NCBI RefSeq assembly: GCF_016734765.1
Contig: NZ_JAERQE010000004.1
Location: 1-64,000, forward strand
DNA from: Microvirga soli
Lineage (GTDB): Bacteria > Pseudomonadota > Alphaproteobacteria > Rhizobiales > Beijerinckiaceae
Length of the DNA: 64,000 nucleotides
Direction: 5' to 3'
The notes beneath the pieces are model-generated. The model did no database searches. It was not told the DNA's origin and was given only the letters and a program-made list of their open reading frames with translations. Of this stretch, positions 1 to 9,641 are shown one piece after another (the first letter of the stretch is position 1; every line of letters begins with the position of its first letter). The position numbers and the translations under genes are program-made.

Positions 1-273
1 AATCCTGCAAAATCGAAGGCGGTGATGCGCCTGATATCCCAATCGTCTCAACGAGATCGGGATTCTTCACGGACGACTAAGTAGCTTCTCACCGTTGAGG
101 AGAGCCTCGGAAGGCACCAACCATAAATGAAGCGGCGTCAGAAAGCACAATGTGATGAAGGTCGGCCTAGCGATTCAATAGCCAAGCAGAGAGTGAAGGT
201 GGGGAAGAAGGTAGGGAAGCGATATGATATCTTAAGTTTTCGCTAATTTTCTCAGCCACTTAGCTTTAGATGA
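1..273. other. Intergenic edge, no gene seen
   Basis: No open reading frame of convincing length or composition is present, and I recognise no RNA or repeat. The stretch lies on the 3' side of the tRNA-Ser gene that follows (that tRNA is on the minus strand), a position where integrated elements often end, but I see no duplicated tRNA tail and no integrase here. Confidence 0.5.
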
Positions 274-363
274 TGGCGGAGGGGGTGGGATTCGAACCCA
301 CGGTGGGCTTGCACCCACGGCGGTTTTCAAGACCGCTGCCTTAAACCACTCGGCCACCCCTCC
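274..363 (-). tRNA. tRNA-Ser (anticodon UGA)
   Basis: Read on the minus strand, the gene starts GGAGGGG and ends CCCCUCC-G-CCA, so the seven acceptor-stem pairs close perfectly and the CCA tail is encoded. The anticodon arm is GCGGU-CUUGAAA-ACCGC with UGA in the middle, which decodes UCA and possibly other UCN codons. A variable arm of class II length (GUGGGUGCAAGCCCAC) follows, as expected for serine, then a GGUUCGAAUCC T-arm. It stands alone, with no other RNA gene nearby. Confidence 0.97.
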
Positions 364-868
364 TGATCGCCCGAGGTAGGCTCGGAGATGCGCCAATCTC
401 TAAGGCTGTGACCCCGAGGTCGTCAACTCGTACAGCTTCCTATGGGCCGGTCCAGGGTCAAGAAAACTAACCTGTGGAACAGGTGATTCATTAACTACGT
501 CAGGTCATGCCAGCCAATGATCGCGCAATCGGCACTGACGATCGGATTTCCAAGGACAATCCGGCGCCTGAACAGGGAATTTAGGCCAACTCACTGATAA
601 TACTGAGAATTTGTACTCTGCATGACAGTCCCCCATCTCAGGTACGAATCAGGTCTCACAAACGGGAGCATTCGCAGCTCGCTTCTCTTGAGAAGCTGCA
701 AGCAAATGAAATGTTTGTCTTTTTACCTCTGTCTGATACTTAATAACAAATTTAATAGCTTTGCCATTGACAAGCGCGGCTGTTTAACTTTCCTTTAACG
801 ACTGAAAAGCACTTTGGCTTGATGCTCGGGCAACCGTGGACTGAGCCATACTCCGTGCTGATAACAGG
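364..868. other. Intergenic region upstream of rlpA
   Basis: About 500 bases with frequent stops in all frames and no recognisable gene. The part nearest rlpA (about 700-800) is AT-rich and includes TTGACA at 767-772, which could be a -35 element, but no convincing -10 hexamer sits at the right spacing, so I do not call a promoter. Confidence 0.45.
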
Positions 869-1897
869 ATGCGAGACGACATGCGTTGCAACCGCGCTGA
901 AGCGAATACGGGGCTGAGGGGAACGATCCCGTCCTTCACTCAACGGGCTGTGCTCCGCGTTGCAGGCGTAACGGCCATCGCCCTTATGGCAGCCAACTGC
1001 TCCTCGAATGTCCGTGGAGGAATCGACCCTAAATACGGCGTCGCTCCGAGCCCGAAGGTCGTGGCCGATGGGCAGCCTGTTCCGAAGGGGGGCGGGCGGG
1101 AGATGGTCGGCAAGGCCTATACGGTTGCCGGCCGCACCTACGTTCCTGATGCGACCCCGCGTCCGGCCGAGGGGCTGGCCTCTTGGTACGGATCGAACTT
1201 CCACGGGCGCATGACGGCGAATGGCGAGGTGTTTGACCGCAATTCAATCGCGGCCGCCCATACGACGATGCCTCTGCCGAGCTATGCCCGCGTCACGAAT
1301 GTCCAGAATGGCCACTCGATGATCGTCCGCGTCAACGACCGTGGGCCGTTCCACGGCAACCGGGTCATCGATGTCTCGGAGCGGGCCGCTATGGCTCTCG
1401 GCTTCAGGCAGCAGGGCACGGCCCGCGTGAAGGTGGAGTATGTCGGCCGGGCGTCCACCAACGGAAGCGACGACCGTATTCTGATGGCAAGCCTCAGAAC
1501 GGACGGGCAGCCGGCCAGCCTCACCAACACGCCTCCGACCATGATTGCCCAGGCAGCTCCGCAACAGAGCGCGCCGCGTCAGGCCATCGCCCTACGCAGC
1601 TTCGAGCCTGACAGCGAGGCTTATCAGGCTCCCGCCAGGGCCTCCCAGCCCTCGGCGATGCCCAGCGCGGTTGCCGTCAATGCGCCTCTGCCGCCCGAGC
1701 GGCCCTTCGATCTCGGCACGATCCCCGGTGCGGCAAGCCCGGTGGCCAGAATCAGCTCGGCTACTCCAAGCCAGCCGCAGGCCTCCCGACCAGTGGTCGC
1801 CAGTCTCTATGAGACGCCTGCCGGCACGGCGCCTTCTGGCTTCCAGAGGAGCGGCTCATCCACGGGTCCGGCTGCGCAGCGCTTCGTCCTCCGTTAA
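869..1897 (+). CDS. rlpA: RlpA-like septal ring lytic transglycosylase / rare lipoprotein A
   Basis: RlpA proteins are envelope proteins with a double-psi beta-barrel that in some bacteria cleave denuded peptidoglycan strands at the septum. Residues about 100-195 carry the signature: GLASWYGSNFHGRMTANGE, then VRVNDRGPFHGNRVIDVS and a GxARVKVEYVG end. Before it lies a hydrophobic stretch (VAGVTAIALMAA) ending in Asn-Cys-Ser-Ser, probably a lipobox, although Asn just before the Cys is atypical. The C-terminal 140 residues are rich in Pro, Ala, Ser and Gln and I see no SPOR domain, which many RlpA proteins have. The start is uncertain: ATG 869 or the in-frame ATG 881. It stands alone before dacA, 127 bases away. 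Confidence 0.9.
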   Translation: MRDDMRCNRAEANTGLRGTIPSFTQRAVLRVAGVTAIALMAANCSSNVRGGIDPKYGVAPSPKVVADGQPVPKGGGREMVGKAYTVAGRTYVPDATPRPAEGLASWYGSNFHGRMTANGEVFDRNSIAAAHTTMPLPSYARVTNVQNGHSMIVRVNDRGPFHGNRVIDVSERAAMALGFRQQGTARVKVEYVGRASTNGSDDRILMASLRTDGQPASLTNTPPTMIAQAAPQQSAPRQAIALRSFEPDSEAYQAPARASQPSAMPSAVAVNAPLPPERPFDLGTIPGAASPVARISSATPSQPQASRPVVASLYETPAGTAPSGFQRSGSSTGPAAQRFVLR

Positions 1898-2024
1898 GCC
1901 GGAAACGCCCTCTCTCCTGAGCTGCGTGCCTCCGCACACAGTCCAGCGTGGCTGAATGTTGATTTGTTGTTGACGCGCCACAGATTCGGGATCTCCTAGG
2001 GGAAGAACCCGGAGATTTCTAGCG

Positions 2025-3236
2025 ATGCGTCAGCCTCAAGCCGCCCGATTCCTTGCGGCCTTTGCGTTTTTGGTCAGTGGTTTATACCTTGCGTCTCATG
2101 GAGCGCATGAGGCAAAAGCCCAGGAATTTCAGACGGCAGCTCCCACGGCCATTCTGATGGATGCCGGGAGCCATGCGGTACTCTTCGAGAAGAACGCGGA
2201 CGGGCTGACAGCGCCGGCCAGCATGGCGAAGGTCATGACGGCTGAGGTCGTCTTCAATGAAATCAAGAACAGCCGCCTGAATTTCGACAGCGAGTTCGTG
2301 GTGTCGGAGAATGCTTGGCGCAAGGGAGGGGGCGGCTCCGGCGGCTCGTCCATGTTCGCCAAGGTGAATACTCCTGTTCGCCTTGAGGATCTCCTGCGTG
2401 GCCTGATCATCCAATCAGGCAACGATGCCGCCATCGCCCTTGCCGAAGGTATTGCCGGAAACGAGGACAATTTCGCCCGCATGATGAACGAGCGGGCCAA
2501 GCAGATCGGCCTCTCGAAATCCGCCTTCCGGAATGCGACGGGTTATGGTCATCCCGAGCAGAAGGTGACGGTTCGTGACCTGGCGAAGCTCGCCCTCTAC
2601 GTCATCGAGACCTATCCGGACCTCTACAAGATGTTCGGGGAGCGCGACTTCACCTGGAACAAGATCCGCCAGCAGAACCGCAACCCTCTGCTGTTCGCCG
2701 ATGTCGGAGCGGATGGGCTGAAAACCGGCAATATAGACGAATCCGGCTATGGACTCATCGGCTCCGCCGTTCAGAACGACCAGCGCCTGATTGTGGTGGT
2801 GAACGGCCTGAAGACGGCTAAGGACCGGGCAACCGAATCCAAAAAGCTTCTGGATTGGGGCTTCCGGGCTTTCGAGTCCCAGCAACTCTTTGCGGAAGGG
2901 CAGGTTGTTGGCGAGGCTCAGGTTTTCGGTGGAAACATGCGCTCGCTTCCCCTTGTGGCGAAGAAGCCTGTTCGTGTACTTGTGCCCCGTGGCGACGGTG
3001 AGCGGGTGACCGCCCGCATCGTCTATACCGGTCCTCTGAAGGCTCCTATACAAAAGGGAGCCGAGGTGGCCCGGCTTCAGGTCAGCCGTGGTGACATGCA
3101 GGCTCTCGATATGCCGCTCTATGCCAATGAGGATGTCCAGCAGGGCACGCTGAGCCAGCGGGCCTTCGATGGCCTGCTGGAATTCAGCACAGGCTGGGTT
3201 CGCCGCGCATTCTCGAGTCTTGTCGAAAGCATTTGA
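2025..3236 (+). CDS. dacA: D-alanyl-D-alanine carboxypeptidase (DD-carboxypeptidase, PBP5/6 type)
   Basis: This periplasmic penicillin-binding protein trims the terminal D-Ala from peptidoglycan pentapeptides. A signal peptide spans about residues 1-33 (ending AKAQE). The three serine-hydrolase motifs are in order: SMAK (SxxK, nucleophile Ser) near residue 66, SGN near 129 and KTG near 235. A PBP5-like beta-rich C-terminal domain and an amphipathic tail (WVRRAFSSLVESI), which would anchor it to the inner membrane, complete the usual length of about 400 residues. Its stop codon overlaps the tmk start (TGATG), so it heads the run dacA-tmk-holB-metG. Paralogues named dacC or dacF cannot be separated by eye. 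Confidence 0.94.
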   Translation: MRQPQAARFLAAFAFLVSGLYLASHGAHEAKAQEFQTAAPTAILMDAGSHAVLFEKNADGLTAPASMAKVMTAEVVFNEIKNSRLNFDSEFVVSENAWRKGGGGSGGSSMFAKVNTPVRLEDLLRGLIIQSGNDAAIALAEGIAGNEDNFARMMNERAKQIGLSKSAFRNATGYGHPEQKVTVRDLAKLALYVIETYPDLYKMFGERDFTWNKIRQQNRNPLLFADVGADGLKTGNIDESGYGLIGSAVQNDQRLIVVVNGLKTAKDRATESKKLLDWGFRAFESQQLFAEGQVVGEAQVFGGNMRSLPLVAKKPVRVLVPRGDGERVTARIVYTGPLKAPIQKGAEVARLQVSRGDMQALDMPLYANEDVQQGTLSQRAFDGLLEFSTGWVRRAFSSLVESI

Positions 3237-3925
3237 TGGCAGGTTGCTTCATCACCTTTGAGGGCGGGGAAGGCGCAGGCAAGTCGACCCAGATCGAGCG
3301 GCTTAAGCAACGGCTGGGAGAACTCGCCCAGCCGGCCCTGGTGACGCGTGAGCCGGGCGGATCGCCTCATGCGGAGGAGATTCGCGCGTTCATCTTAGGT
3401 GGGCATGCCAAGCATCTCGGGACCTTCGCGGAGGCTCTTCTGTTCGCCGCAGCCCGCATCGACCACCTGGACAAGACCATTGTCCCGGCCCTCAAACGCG
3501 GCACTCACGTTCTCTGCGACCGCTTCGCTGACTCGACCTGGGCCTACCAGGGTTCGGCTGGAAACATCGACAAGGCGCTCATCGACCAGCTCGAGCGAGT
3601 GACGCTTCGAGGCATTAAGCCCGACCTGACCTTCATCCTCGACCTGCCGGCTGAAACCGGTCTCGCCCGAGCCCGAGAGCGCCAGGTGGGCAGGGGTGAG
3701 AGTGCGGACCGCTTCGAAGGGGAGGCGGCCTCCTTCCATCATTCCCTGCGCCAAGCCTTCCTGGCCATTGCCCGCAACGAGCCGAAGCGGTGCGTGGTGA
3801 TCAATGCCGACCAGGAGCCCGACGAGGTCGAAGCAGCCATATGGGCTGCCTTACGCGAGAAGCTGCCCCAGCTCACCCAGAACCGCCTGTCGGACAACGC
3901 CTTGAGGCCGCTCGATGTCGCGTGA
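3236..3925 (+). CDS. tmk: Thymidylate kinase
   Basis: Phosphorylates dTMP to dTDP with ATP, the last step specific to dTTP supply. The N-terminus has FITFEGGEGAGKST, the family P-loop, followed by TREPGGSPHAEEIR, the dTMP-binding motif, and CDRFADSTWAYQG, the DRY-like motif. Length (229 residues) is normal. I chose ATG 3236, whose A is the last base of the dacA stop; a TTG one codon upstream is also open. The 3' end overlaps holB by 11 bases, so translation of the three genes is probably coupled. Confidence 0.96.
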   Translation: MAGCFITFEGGEGAGKSTQIERLKQRLGELAQPALVTREPGGSPHAEEIRAFILGGHAKHLGTFAEALLFAAARIDHLDKTIVPALKRGTHVLCDRFADSTWAYQGSAGNIDKALIDQLERVTLRGIKPDLTFILDLPAETGLARARERQVGRGESADRFEGEAASFHHSLRQAFLAIARNEPKRCVVINADQEPDEVEAAIWAALREKLPQLTQNRLSDNALRPLDVA

Positions 3926-4979
3926 CAATCAGGATGTGGTCGAGCCGGACGGGTTCGAAGGAGCGCCGAATCCGCGCGAGCAATTTGCCTTCTTCGGCCA
4001 CCGGGAAGGCGAAGAGGCTTTTCTGGAGGGGCTCCGCGGTGGCCGCCTGCATCATGCCTGGCTGATTGGCGGGGCGCAGGGCATCGGCAAGGCAACTCTC
4101 GCCTACCGGGTCGCCCGGGCTGTTCTCGATCCTCAGAAAGCGAATGAAAGTGCCCTTGCCACCCTGGACGTACCGGCAGACTCCCAGGTGGCCCGTCAGG
4201 TCGCAGCCCTGTCCCATCCCAATCTGGCCGTGCTGAGGCGGTCTCCGCCGACAGACAAGAAAGCAGCGTCGACAACGATCCCCGTGGATGCGGTGCGCCG
4301 AGCGCTCAACATGTTCGGCTCGACGGCCGCCAATGGCGGTTATCGGGTCTGCATCGTCGACAGCGCCGAGGATCTCACCATCTCGAGCGCCAATGCCCTT
4401 CTCAAAGTCATCGAGGAGCCGCCCCCGCGCTCGCTCTTCCTGATCGTGAGCCATGCTCCGCAGCGGGTTCTGCCCACCATCCGCTCCCGGTGCCGGCGCC
4501 TGCTGCTGCGCCCCCTCGACAACCAGGAGATCAGGGCGGCCATCGGCTCGCTTGGCTCTCCCTGGTCCGACATACCGGGGGACGTGGTCGATCAGGCGCT
4601 CCGCTATGGGGAAGGGTCTGTCCGCCGCACCCTCGAACTGCTCGATGCTGAGAAGGTCGCCTTTATCGATCAGGTCACGAAGCTCCTCGATGGGCTACCC
4701 AGAACCGACACGAAGCAGGTTCTCGCCCTGGCGGAGGCGCTCGCGCGGCGCGATGCGGACGACAGCTACGGGCTGACCCTGGAAACCGTCCAGCGCTGGG
4801 TCTCCGAGCGGCTGCACGACCGGGCAGGGCTCGGCGCCTCCCGCCTTGCGCCTTTGGTGGAGGTATGTGAGAAGATCGGCCGTTCGGCGCGCGAGATCGA
4901 CGTGTTCAACCTCGATCGCCGGCCCTTCATCCTGACGATGTTCGACGATCTTGCCGACGCTGTTCGGCGAGCGGCCTGA
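3915..4979 (+). CDS. holB: DNA polymerase III subunit delta'
   Basis: Clamp-loader subunit of the replicative polymerase. The N-terminal AAA+ region shows HHAWLIGGAQGIGKATLAYRVA (P-loop-like, about residues 45-65), then an AEDLTISSANALLKVIEEPP stretch (about 151-170) and SRCRRLLLRPL (sensor 1/SRC motif). As in other delta' proteins, it works as a rigid partner of gamma/tau and delta. About 354 residues is the usual alphaproteobacterial size. It overlaps tmk by 11 bases, and the tmk-holB-metG-tatD order is the standard arrangement in this class. Confidence 0.95.
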   Translation: MSRDNQDVVEPDGFEGAPNPREQFAFFGHREGEEAFLEGLRGGRLHHAWLIGGAQGIGKATLAYRVARAVLDPQKANESALATLDVPADSQVARQVAALSHPNLAVLRRSPPTDKKAASTTIPVDAVRRALNMFGSTAANGGYRVCIVDSAEDLTISSANALLKVIEEPPPRSLFLIVSHAPQRVLPTIRSRCRRLLLRPLDNQEIRAAIGSLGSPWSDIPGDVVDQALRYGEGSVRRTLELLDAEKVAFIDQVTKLLDGLPRTDTKQVLALAEALARRDADDSYGLTLETVQRWVSERLHDRAGLGASRLAPLVEVCEKIGRSAREIDVFNLDRRPFILTMFDDLADAVRRAA

Positions 4980-5033
4980 AGCCTCCGCCGTCCGCAGGAT
5001 TAGAGGTTCGCAAGTTTCTGGTTAGGATCCGAC

Positions 5034-6584
5034 ATGGCCGACAAACAGAAATTCTACATCACTACGGCTATCTCGTACCCGAACGGGGCTCCCCATATCG
5101 GTCATGCCTATGAGGTCGTCGCCTCCGATGCGATCGCGCGGTTCAAGCGGATCGAAGGGTTTGACGTCTTCTTCATGACCGGCACGGACGAGCACGGCCT
5201 CAAGATCCAGCAGACGGCGGACAAGAACGGCACCACGCCGAAGGCTTTCGTCGACGAGATGGCCGCCAAGTTCAAGGCCATGGCCGACCGGCTGGACTGC
5301 TCCTATGACCGCTTCATCCGAACCACTGACGCGGATCACGTGCCTTCGACCCAGGAGCTCTGGCGCCGGATGCACGAGAAGGGAGACATCTACCTCTCCA
5401 AGTATTCCGGCTGGTACTCGGTCCGGGATGAGGCCTATTACGACGAGGCCGAACTCACCAAGCAGCCCGACGGCAGCTGGCAGGCGCCCACAGGAACGCC
5501 TGTCGAGTGGATCGAGGAGGAAAGCTACTTCTTCCGTCTTTCCGCCTATCAGGATCGTCTGCTTGCCCATTACGACGCTCATCCGGACTTCATCAGCCCG
5601 GAAACCCGCCGCAATGAGATCACGAGCTTCGTCAGGTCGGGCCTGCAGGACCTCTCCATCAGTCGCACGACCTTCAACTGGGGCCTGCCGGTTCCGGGTG
5701 ATCCGAAGCACGTCATGTATGTGTGGATCGATGCGCTCAACAACTACGTGACCGGCTGCGGCTTCCCGAACGAGAACGACCCGCGCTGGCAATACTGGCC
5801 GGCCGACGTGCACATCATCGGCAAGGACATCGTCCGCTTCCACACGGTTTATTGGCCGGCCTTCCTGATGGCGGCGGAGCTGCCGCTGCCCAAGCGCGTC
5901 TTCGGACACGGCTTCCTGCTCAACAAGGGCGAGAAGATGTCGAAGTCGGTCGGCAACGTGGTCGATCCCTTCGACCTGGCCGACACCTATGGCGTCGATC
6001 AGATCCGCTACTTCTTCATGCGCGAGGTGCCGTTCGGACAGGATGGCAACTACTCCCACGAGGCCATCGTTAACCGCATCAATGCGGATCTGGCCAATGA
6101 TCTCGGCAACCTGGCGCAGCGTTCGCTCTCCATGATCGCCAAGAACTGTGACGCTTCGGTGCCGCAGCCGGGCGCGTTAACCCAGGCCGATCAGGATATG
6201 CTTTGGCTGGCCGACGCCCTCCCGGCGAAGACAAGAGCGGCCATGAAAGATTTCGCCCTTCATACGACGCTTGCCGAAATCTGGGCCGTGGTAGCCGAGG
6301 CCAACCGGTACTTCGCCTCCCAGGAACCCTGGGTGCTACGCAAGACCAATCCTGAGCGCATGAACACCGTGCTCTACGTCACGGCCGAGGTCCTGCGCGC
6401 GGTCGGCATCCTGTCGCAGCCCTTCGTGCCGACTGCCGCGGCCAAACTGCTCGATCTTCTGGCTGTTGCGCCGGAGGACAGGGGTCTTGCTGCTGTCGGG
6501 CCGGGGCATCGTCTGGCTGCCGGAACGGCCCTTCCGCAACCGGCCCCGATTTTCCCGCGTTATCTCGAAGCGGAGGCATCCTGA
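5034..6584 (+). CDS. metG: Methionyl-tRNA synthetase
   Basis: Class I synthetase that charges tRNA-Met. The HIGH motif is at about residues 21-24 ([11 protein letters not shown]) and the KMSKS motif in [16 protein letters not shown] near residue 304. In the connective peptide the family zinc site, often WYCxxCE, reads WYSVRDE, so the metal-binding cysteines are replaced: this is a zinc-free type. No C-terminal tRNA-binding (EMAP-II) domain is present; 516 residues is the short form. ATG 5034 is 54 bases after holB. It continues the dacA-tmk-holB operon. Confidence 0.96.
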   Translation: MADKQKFYITTAISYPNGAPHIGHAYEVVASDAIARFKRIEGFDVFFMTGTDEHGLKIQQTADKNGTTPKAFVDEMAAKFKAMADRLDCSYDRFIRTTDADHVPSTQELWRRMHEKGDIYLSKYSGWYSVRDEAYYDEAELTKQPDGSWQAPTGTPVEWIEEESYFFRLSAYQDRLLAHYDAHPDFISPETRRNEITSFVRSGLQDLSISRTTFNWGLPVPGDPKHVMYVWIDALNNYVTGCGFPNENDPRWQYWPADVHIIGKDIVRFHTVYWPAFLMAAELPLPKRVFGHGFLLNKGEKMSKSVGNVVDPFDLADTYGVDQIRYFFMREVPFGQDGNYSHEAIVNRINADLANDLGNLAQRSLSMIAKNCDASVPQPGALTQADQDMLWLADALPAKTRAAMKDFALHTTLAEIWAVVAEANRYFASQEPWVLRKTNPERMNTVLYVTAEVLRAVGILSQPFVPTAAAKLLDLLAVAPEDRGLAAVGPGHRLAAGTALPQPAPIFPRYLEAEAS

Positions 6585-6631
6585 CGCGTCCGCTTTGATC
6601 GGCCTGAAAGGGCCCCAAGCGGAAGCGTTCG

Positions 6632-7963
6632 ATGTACACCTCATTCATGTTCGCCACCGGGATCGAGAACAGCATCCCGACGATCAACAACGGCCGCACG
6701 CGCATCGATCAGATGGAAAAGTGCGGCCACTACAAGCACTGGCGGACGGACTTCGACCTCCTTGAGGAGCTCGACATCCAGGTCCTGCGCTACGGACCGC
6801 CGCTCCATACAAGCTTTCTGGGACCTGGCCGCTACGACTGGTCCTTTGCGGACATGACCTTCGGCGAGATCCATCGCCGCAACATCATTCCTATCGTCGA
6901 CCTCTGCCATTTCGGTGTCCCAGATTGGCTCGGCAACTTTCAGAACCCGGATTTCCCTGATCTTTTCGCAGTTTACGCGGAAGAGTTCGCACGCCGCTTT
7001 CCCTGGGTTCAGCTCTACACCCCGATCAACGAGATGTTCATCTGCGCCCAGTTCTCCGCCGCCTATGGCTGGTGGAACGAGCAGTTGCGCAGCGACCAAG
7101 CCTTCGTGACGGCGCTGAAGCACATCGTGAAGGCCAATGTGCTCGCCATGGAGCGCATCCTGAAGATCCGCCCGGATGCCCTGTTCATCCAGAGCGAGTC
7201 GTCAGAATACTTCCACGCCGAGAATCCGGCGGCCATCAAACCGGCCGAGATCATGAATGCCCGGCGGTTCCTGTCCCTCGACCTTAATTACGGCCGCCGA
7301 GTCGACTCGGAGATGTACGAGTTCCTGATGGATAACGGGATGACCCGGGACGAATATCACTTCTTCCTGAGCCGGTCGTCGCTTCGTCACCACTGCATTA
7401 TGGGAAATGACTACTACGTCACCAACGAGCACAGGGTCTCTGCGGACGGACTGACGCGGGCAGCCGGAGACGTGTTTGGCTATGACGAGATCACCCGGCA
7501 ATATTATGATCGCTACAAGCTGCCGGTGATGCACACCGAGACGAACCTCATGGAGGGTCCAACGGGCCAAGAGGCCGTGGACTGGCTCTGGAAACAGTGG
7601 GCCAACGTGCTTCACGTCCGCAATACCGGCGTGCCGATCGTCGGCTTCACCTGGTATTCGCTCACCGATCAGATGGACTGGGACGTGGCCCTACGAGAGG
7701 AGAACAGTCGCGTCACGCCCGTGGGCCTCTACGATCTCGACCGCAATATCCGTCCCGTGGGGCGCTGCTACAAGCAACTGATCCATGCTTGGTGCGATGT
7801 TCTGCCAGCCCAGAGTGTGTGCCTCGCCGTTCCCGTGGTTCGTCCGCAGGACCATGATGAGATTGCAGTCCGCAAGCACCAAGAACGACTGCGCAAGATG
7901 CGTCGCAAGGAAACGAAAGAGGACGACGAGCCCGCGGCGACCGCTCAGGGTGGCCATCGGTAG
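6632..7963 (+). CDS. Family 1 glycoside hydrolase-like protein (beta-glucosidase superfamily)
   Basis: Resembles the GH1 TIM-barrel retaining beta-glycosidases. The general acid/base would be Glu134 in YTPINEMF (family form TxNEP) and the nucleophile Glu303 in MHTETNL (family form ITENG). FTWYSLTDQMDW near residue 345 matches the conserved GYFxWSLxDNxEW region. Both motifs are degenerate but keep the glutamates, so it is probably an active but divergent enzyme; the substrate is unknown. About 443 residues, without a signal peptide, ending in a charged Arg/Lys/Glu tail. It sits between metG and tatD, which normally adjoin, 47 bases after metG with a GGAAGC-like ribosome site, so it looks like an insertion into a housekeeping operon. 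Confidence 0.75.
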   Translation: MYTSFMFATGIENSIPTINNGRTRIDQMEKCGHYKHWRTDFDLLEELDIQVLRYGPPLHTSFLGPGRYDWSFADMTFGEIHRRNIIPIVDLCHFGVPDWLGNFQNPDFPDLFAVYAEEFARRFPWVQLYTPINEMFICAQFSAAYGWWNEQLRSDQAFVTALKHIVKANVLAMERILKIRPDALFIQSESSEYFHAENPAAIKPAEIMNARRFLSLDLNYGRRVDSEMYEFLMDNGMTRDEYHFFLSRSSLRHHCIMGNDYYVTNEHRVSADGLTRAAGDVFGYDEITRQYYDRYKLPVMHTETNLMEGPTGQEAVDWLWKQWANVLHVRNTGVPIVGFTWYSLTDQMDWDVALREENSRVTPVGLYDLDRNIRPVGRCYKQLIHAWCDVLPAQSVCLAVPVVRPQDHDEIAVRKHQERLRKMRRKETKEDDEPAATAQGGHR

Positions 7964-8026
7964 ACGAGAGCGCTGATCCGATTTATGCAGCCATGCCGCT
8001 AGTCGCAGAGGAGGGCGCCTTCACCC

Positions 8027-8836
8027 ATGCTGGTCGACAGCCATTGCCACCTGGATTTTCCGGATTTCCAGAGCCGTCTCCCTGAGGTTCTGTCCGCCGC
8101 GGCAGCGGCTGATGTCGGCCGGATGGTGACCATCTCGACCCATGTGGCGCGTGTCGAGACCTATCGGGCTCTGGCGGAGGCGCATGAGAGCATCTTCTGC
8201 ACGATCGGCACCCATCCCCACAACGCAGCGCTGGAGCCGGACGTACCGGCAGAGCGGCTCATCGAGCTGTCGCACCATCCACGCTGCATCGCCATCGGAG
8301 AGGCTGGCCTCGATTATCATTACGATAAGAGCCCGCGCGACGTGCAGCAGCGGGTCTTTGTCACCCATATCGAGGCGGCCCGCGAAACCCGGCTGCCACT
8401 GGTGATCCATGCCAGGAACGCCGACGAGGACATGATCAGGATCCTGTCCGAGGAGATGAGGCGAGGGCGCTTCGATGCGGTTCTCCACTGCTTCTCATCC
8501 GGCGAGAGGCTCGCCCAGGTCGGTGTCGACTTGGGTTTCTACGTATCCTTTTCAGGAATTCTGACCTTTCGGAATTCGGAGGAGATCCGCCGGATCGCTG
8601 CCGCCGTTCCCCAGGATCGTCTGCTGGTCGAGACCGACGCGCCCTATCTTGCCCCCGTCCCGCACCGCGGCAAAACCAACGAACCGGCCTTCGTAGCTCA
8701 TACGGCCCGTGTTCTCGCCGAAACCATCGGCGTGACCGACGAGGATATCGCCGCGCTGACGACAGCCAACTTCTACCGGCTTTTCACCAAGGCCGCGGCC
8801 GTCGATGCTGAATTCAGGCAGGCGCTCGCATCATGA
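8027..8836 (+). CDS. tatD: TatD family metal-dependent hydrolase (DNase)
   Basis: Amidohydrolase-fold metal enzyme; TatD proteins show 3'-5' exonuclease activity in E. coli. The motif series is complete: MLVDSHCHLDF at the N-terminus (metal HxH), GTHPHNA, GEAGLDYHY (metal Glu), LPLVIHARNA, LHCFSS and VETDAPYLAPVPHRGKTNEP near the end. 269 residues is normal. The ATG follows a GAGGAGGGCG ribosome site. It overlaps the next gene by four bases (ATGA), so the two are translationally coupled. Confidence 0.93.
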   Translation: MLVDSHCHLDFPDFQSRLPEVLSAAAAADVGRMVTISTHVARVETYRALAEAHESIFCTIGTHPHNAALEPDVPAERLIELSHHPRCIAIGEAGLDYHYDKSPRDVQQRVFVTHIEAARETRLPLVIHARNADEDMIRILSEEMRRGRFDAVLHCFSSGERLAQVGVDLGFYVSFSGILTFRNSEEIRRIAAAVPQDRLLVETDAPYLAPVPHRGKTNEPAFVAHTARVLAETIGVTDEDIAALTTANFYRLFTKAAAVDAEFRQALAS

Positions 8837-9633
8837 CGTTGCGCCTGACGATCCTCGGTTGCGGGTCTTCCGCCGGCGTGCCGCGCGTGGGAGTTGGCTG
8901 GGGTGCCTGCGACCCGATCAACCCTAAGAACCGACGCCGGCGCTGTTCCGTCCTGGTAGAGCGAACCGGTCCGGACGGCGCCAGCACAACCGTGCTGGTC
9001 GATACCGGCCCTGACGTGCGCGACCAGTTGCTCGGGGCCCATGTCCGCCGTCTGGACGCAGTTCTCTATACCCACGAGCATGCCGACCACATTCACGGAA
9101 TCGACGATCTGCGCCCGCTCGCCCTCGTCCAGCGCCACCGGATCCCAGTCTATGCGGACCGGATGACCAGCGAACTCCTGATGATGCGCTTCGGCTACTG
9201 CTTCGAGACGCCGGCCGGGAGCAGCTATCCGCCGATTCTGAAGATGCACCATCTGAAACCCGGAGTGCTGACCTCGCTGGCAGGGCCAGGCGGTACCATA
9301 GAGGCGATGCCGTTCAGGATGGTTCACGGCGATATCGATACCCTGGGATTCCGGTTCGGGAGCATCGCCTATGCTCCGGACGTGAGCGAAATGCCCGAGG
9401 AGAGCCTGCGGCATCTGGAAGGCTTGGACATCCTGATCCTCGATGCCTTGCGCTACACGCCGCATCCGACGCATTTTTCCGTGTCGGAGGCTCTGGCGCT
9501 GATCGAAGCGCTCAAGCCCAAGCGGGCGATCCTGACGAACCTTCATACGGACCTCGACTACGAGAAGCTGCGTCGCGAACTTCCGCCGCAGATCGAACCC
9601 GCCTATGACGGGATGCAGATCGAAGCCCGCTGA
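8833..9633 (+). CDS. MBL-fold metallohydrolase (PhnP-like)
   Basis: Metallo-beta-lactamase fold phosphodiesterase of the PhnP/YcbX type. THEHADHIHG (about residues 77-86) is the HxHxDH metal motif; RMVHGD, then YAPDVSEM and LILDALRYTPHPTHFS supply the further metal ligands. The N-terminus LTILGCGSSAGVPR is characteristic of the subgroup. It overlaps tatD by four bases, a conserved pairing in alphaproteobacteria. In the family such proteins act on cyclic phosphodiesters; the actual substrate here is unknown. Confidence 0.88.
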   Translation: MTLRLTILGCGSSAGVPRVGVGWGACDPINPKNRRRRCSVLVERTGPDGASTTVLVDTGPDVRDQLLGAHVRRLDAVLYTHEHADHIHGIDDLRPLALVQRHRIPVYADRMTSELLMMRFGYCFETPAGSSYPPILKMHHLKPGVLTSLAGPGGTIEAMPFRMVHGDIDTLGFRFGSIAYAPDVSEMPEESLRHLEGLDILILDALRYTPHPTHFSVSEALALIEALKPKRAILTNLHTDLDYEKLRRELPPQIEPAYDGMQIEAR

Positions 9634-9641
9634 CGGAGCCA

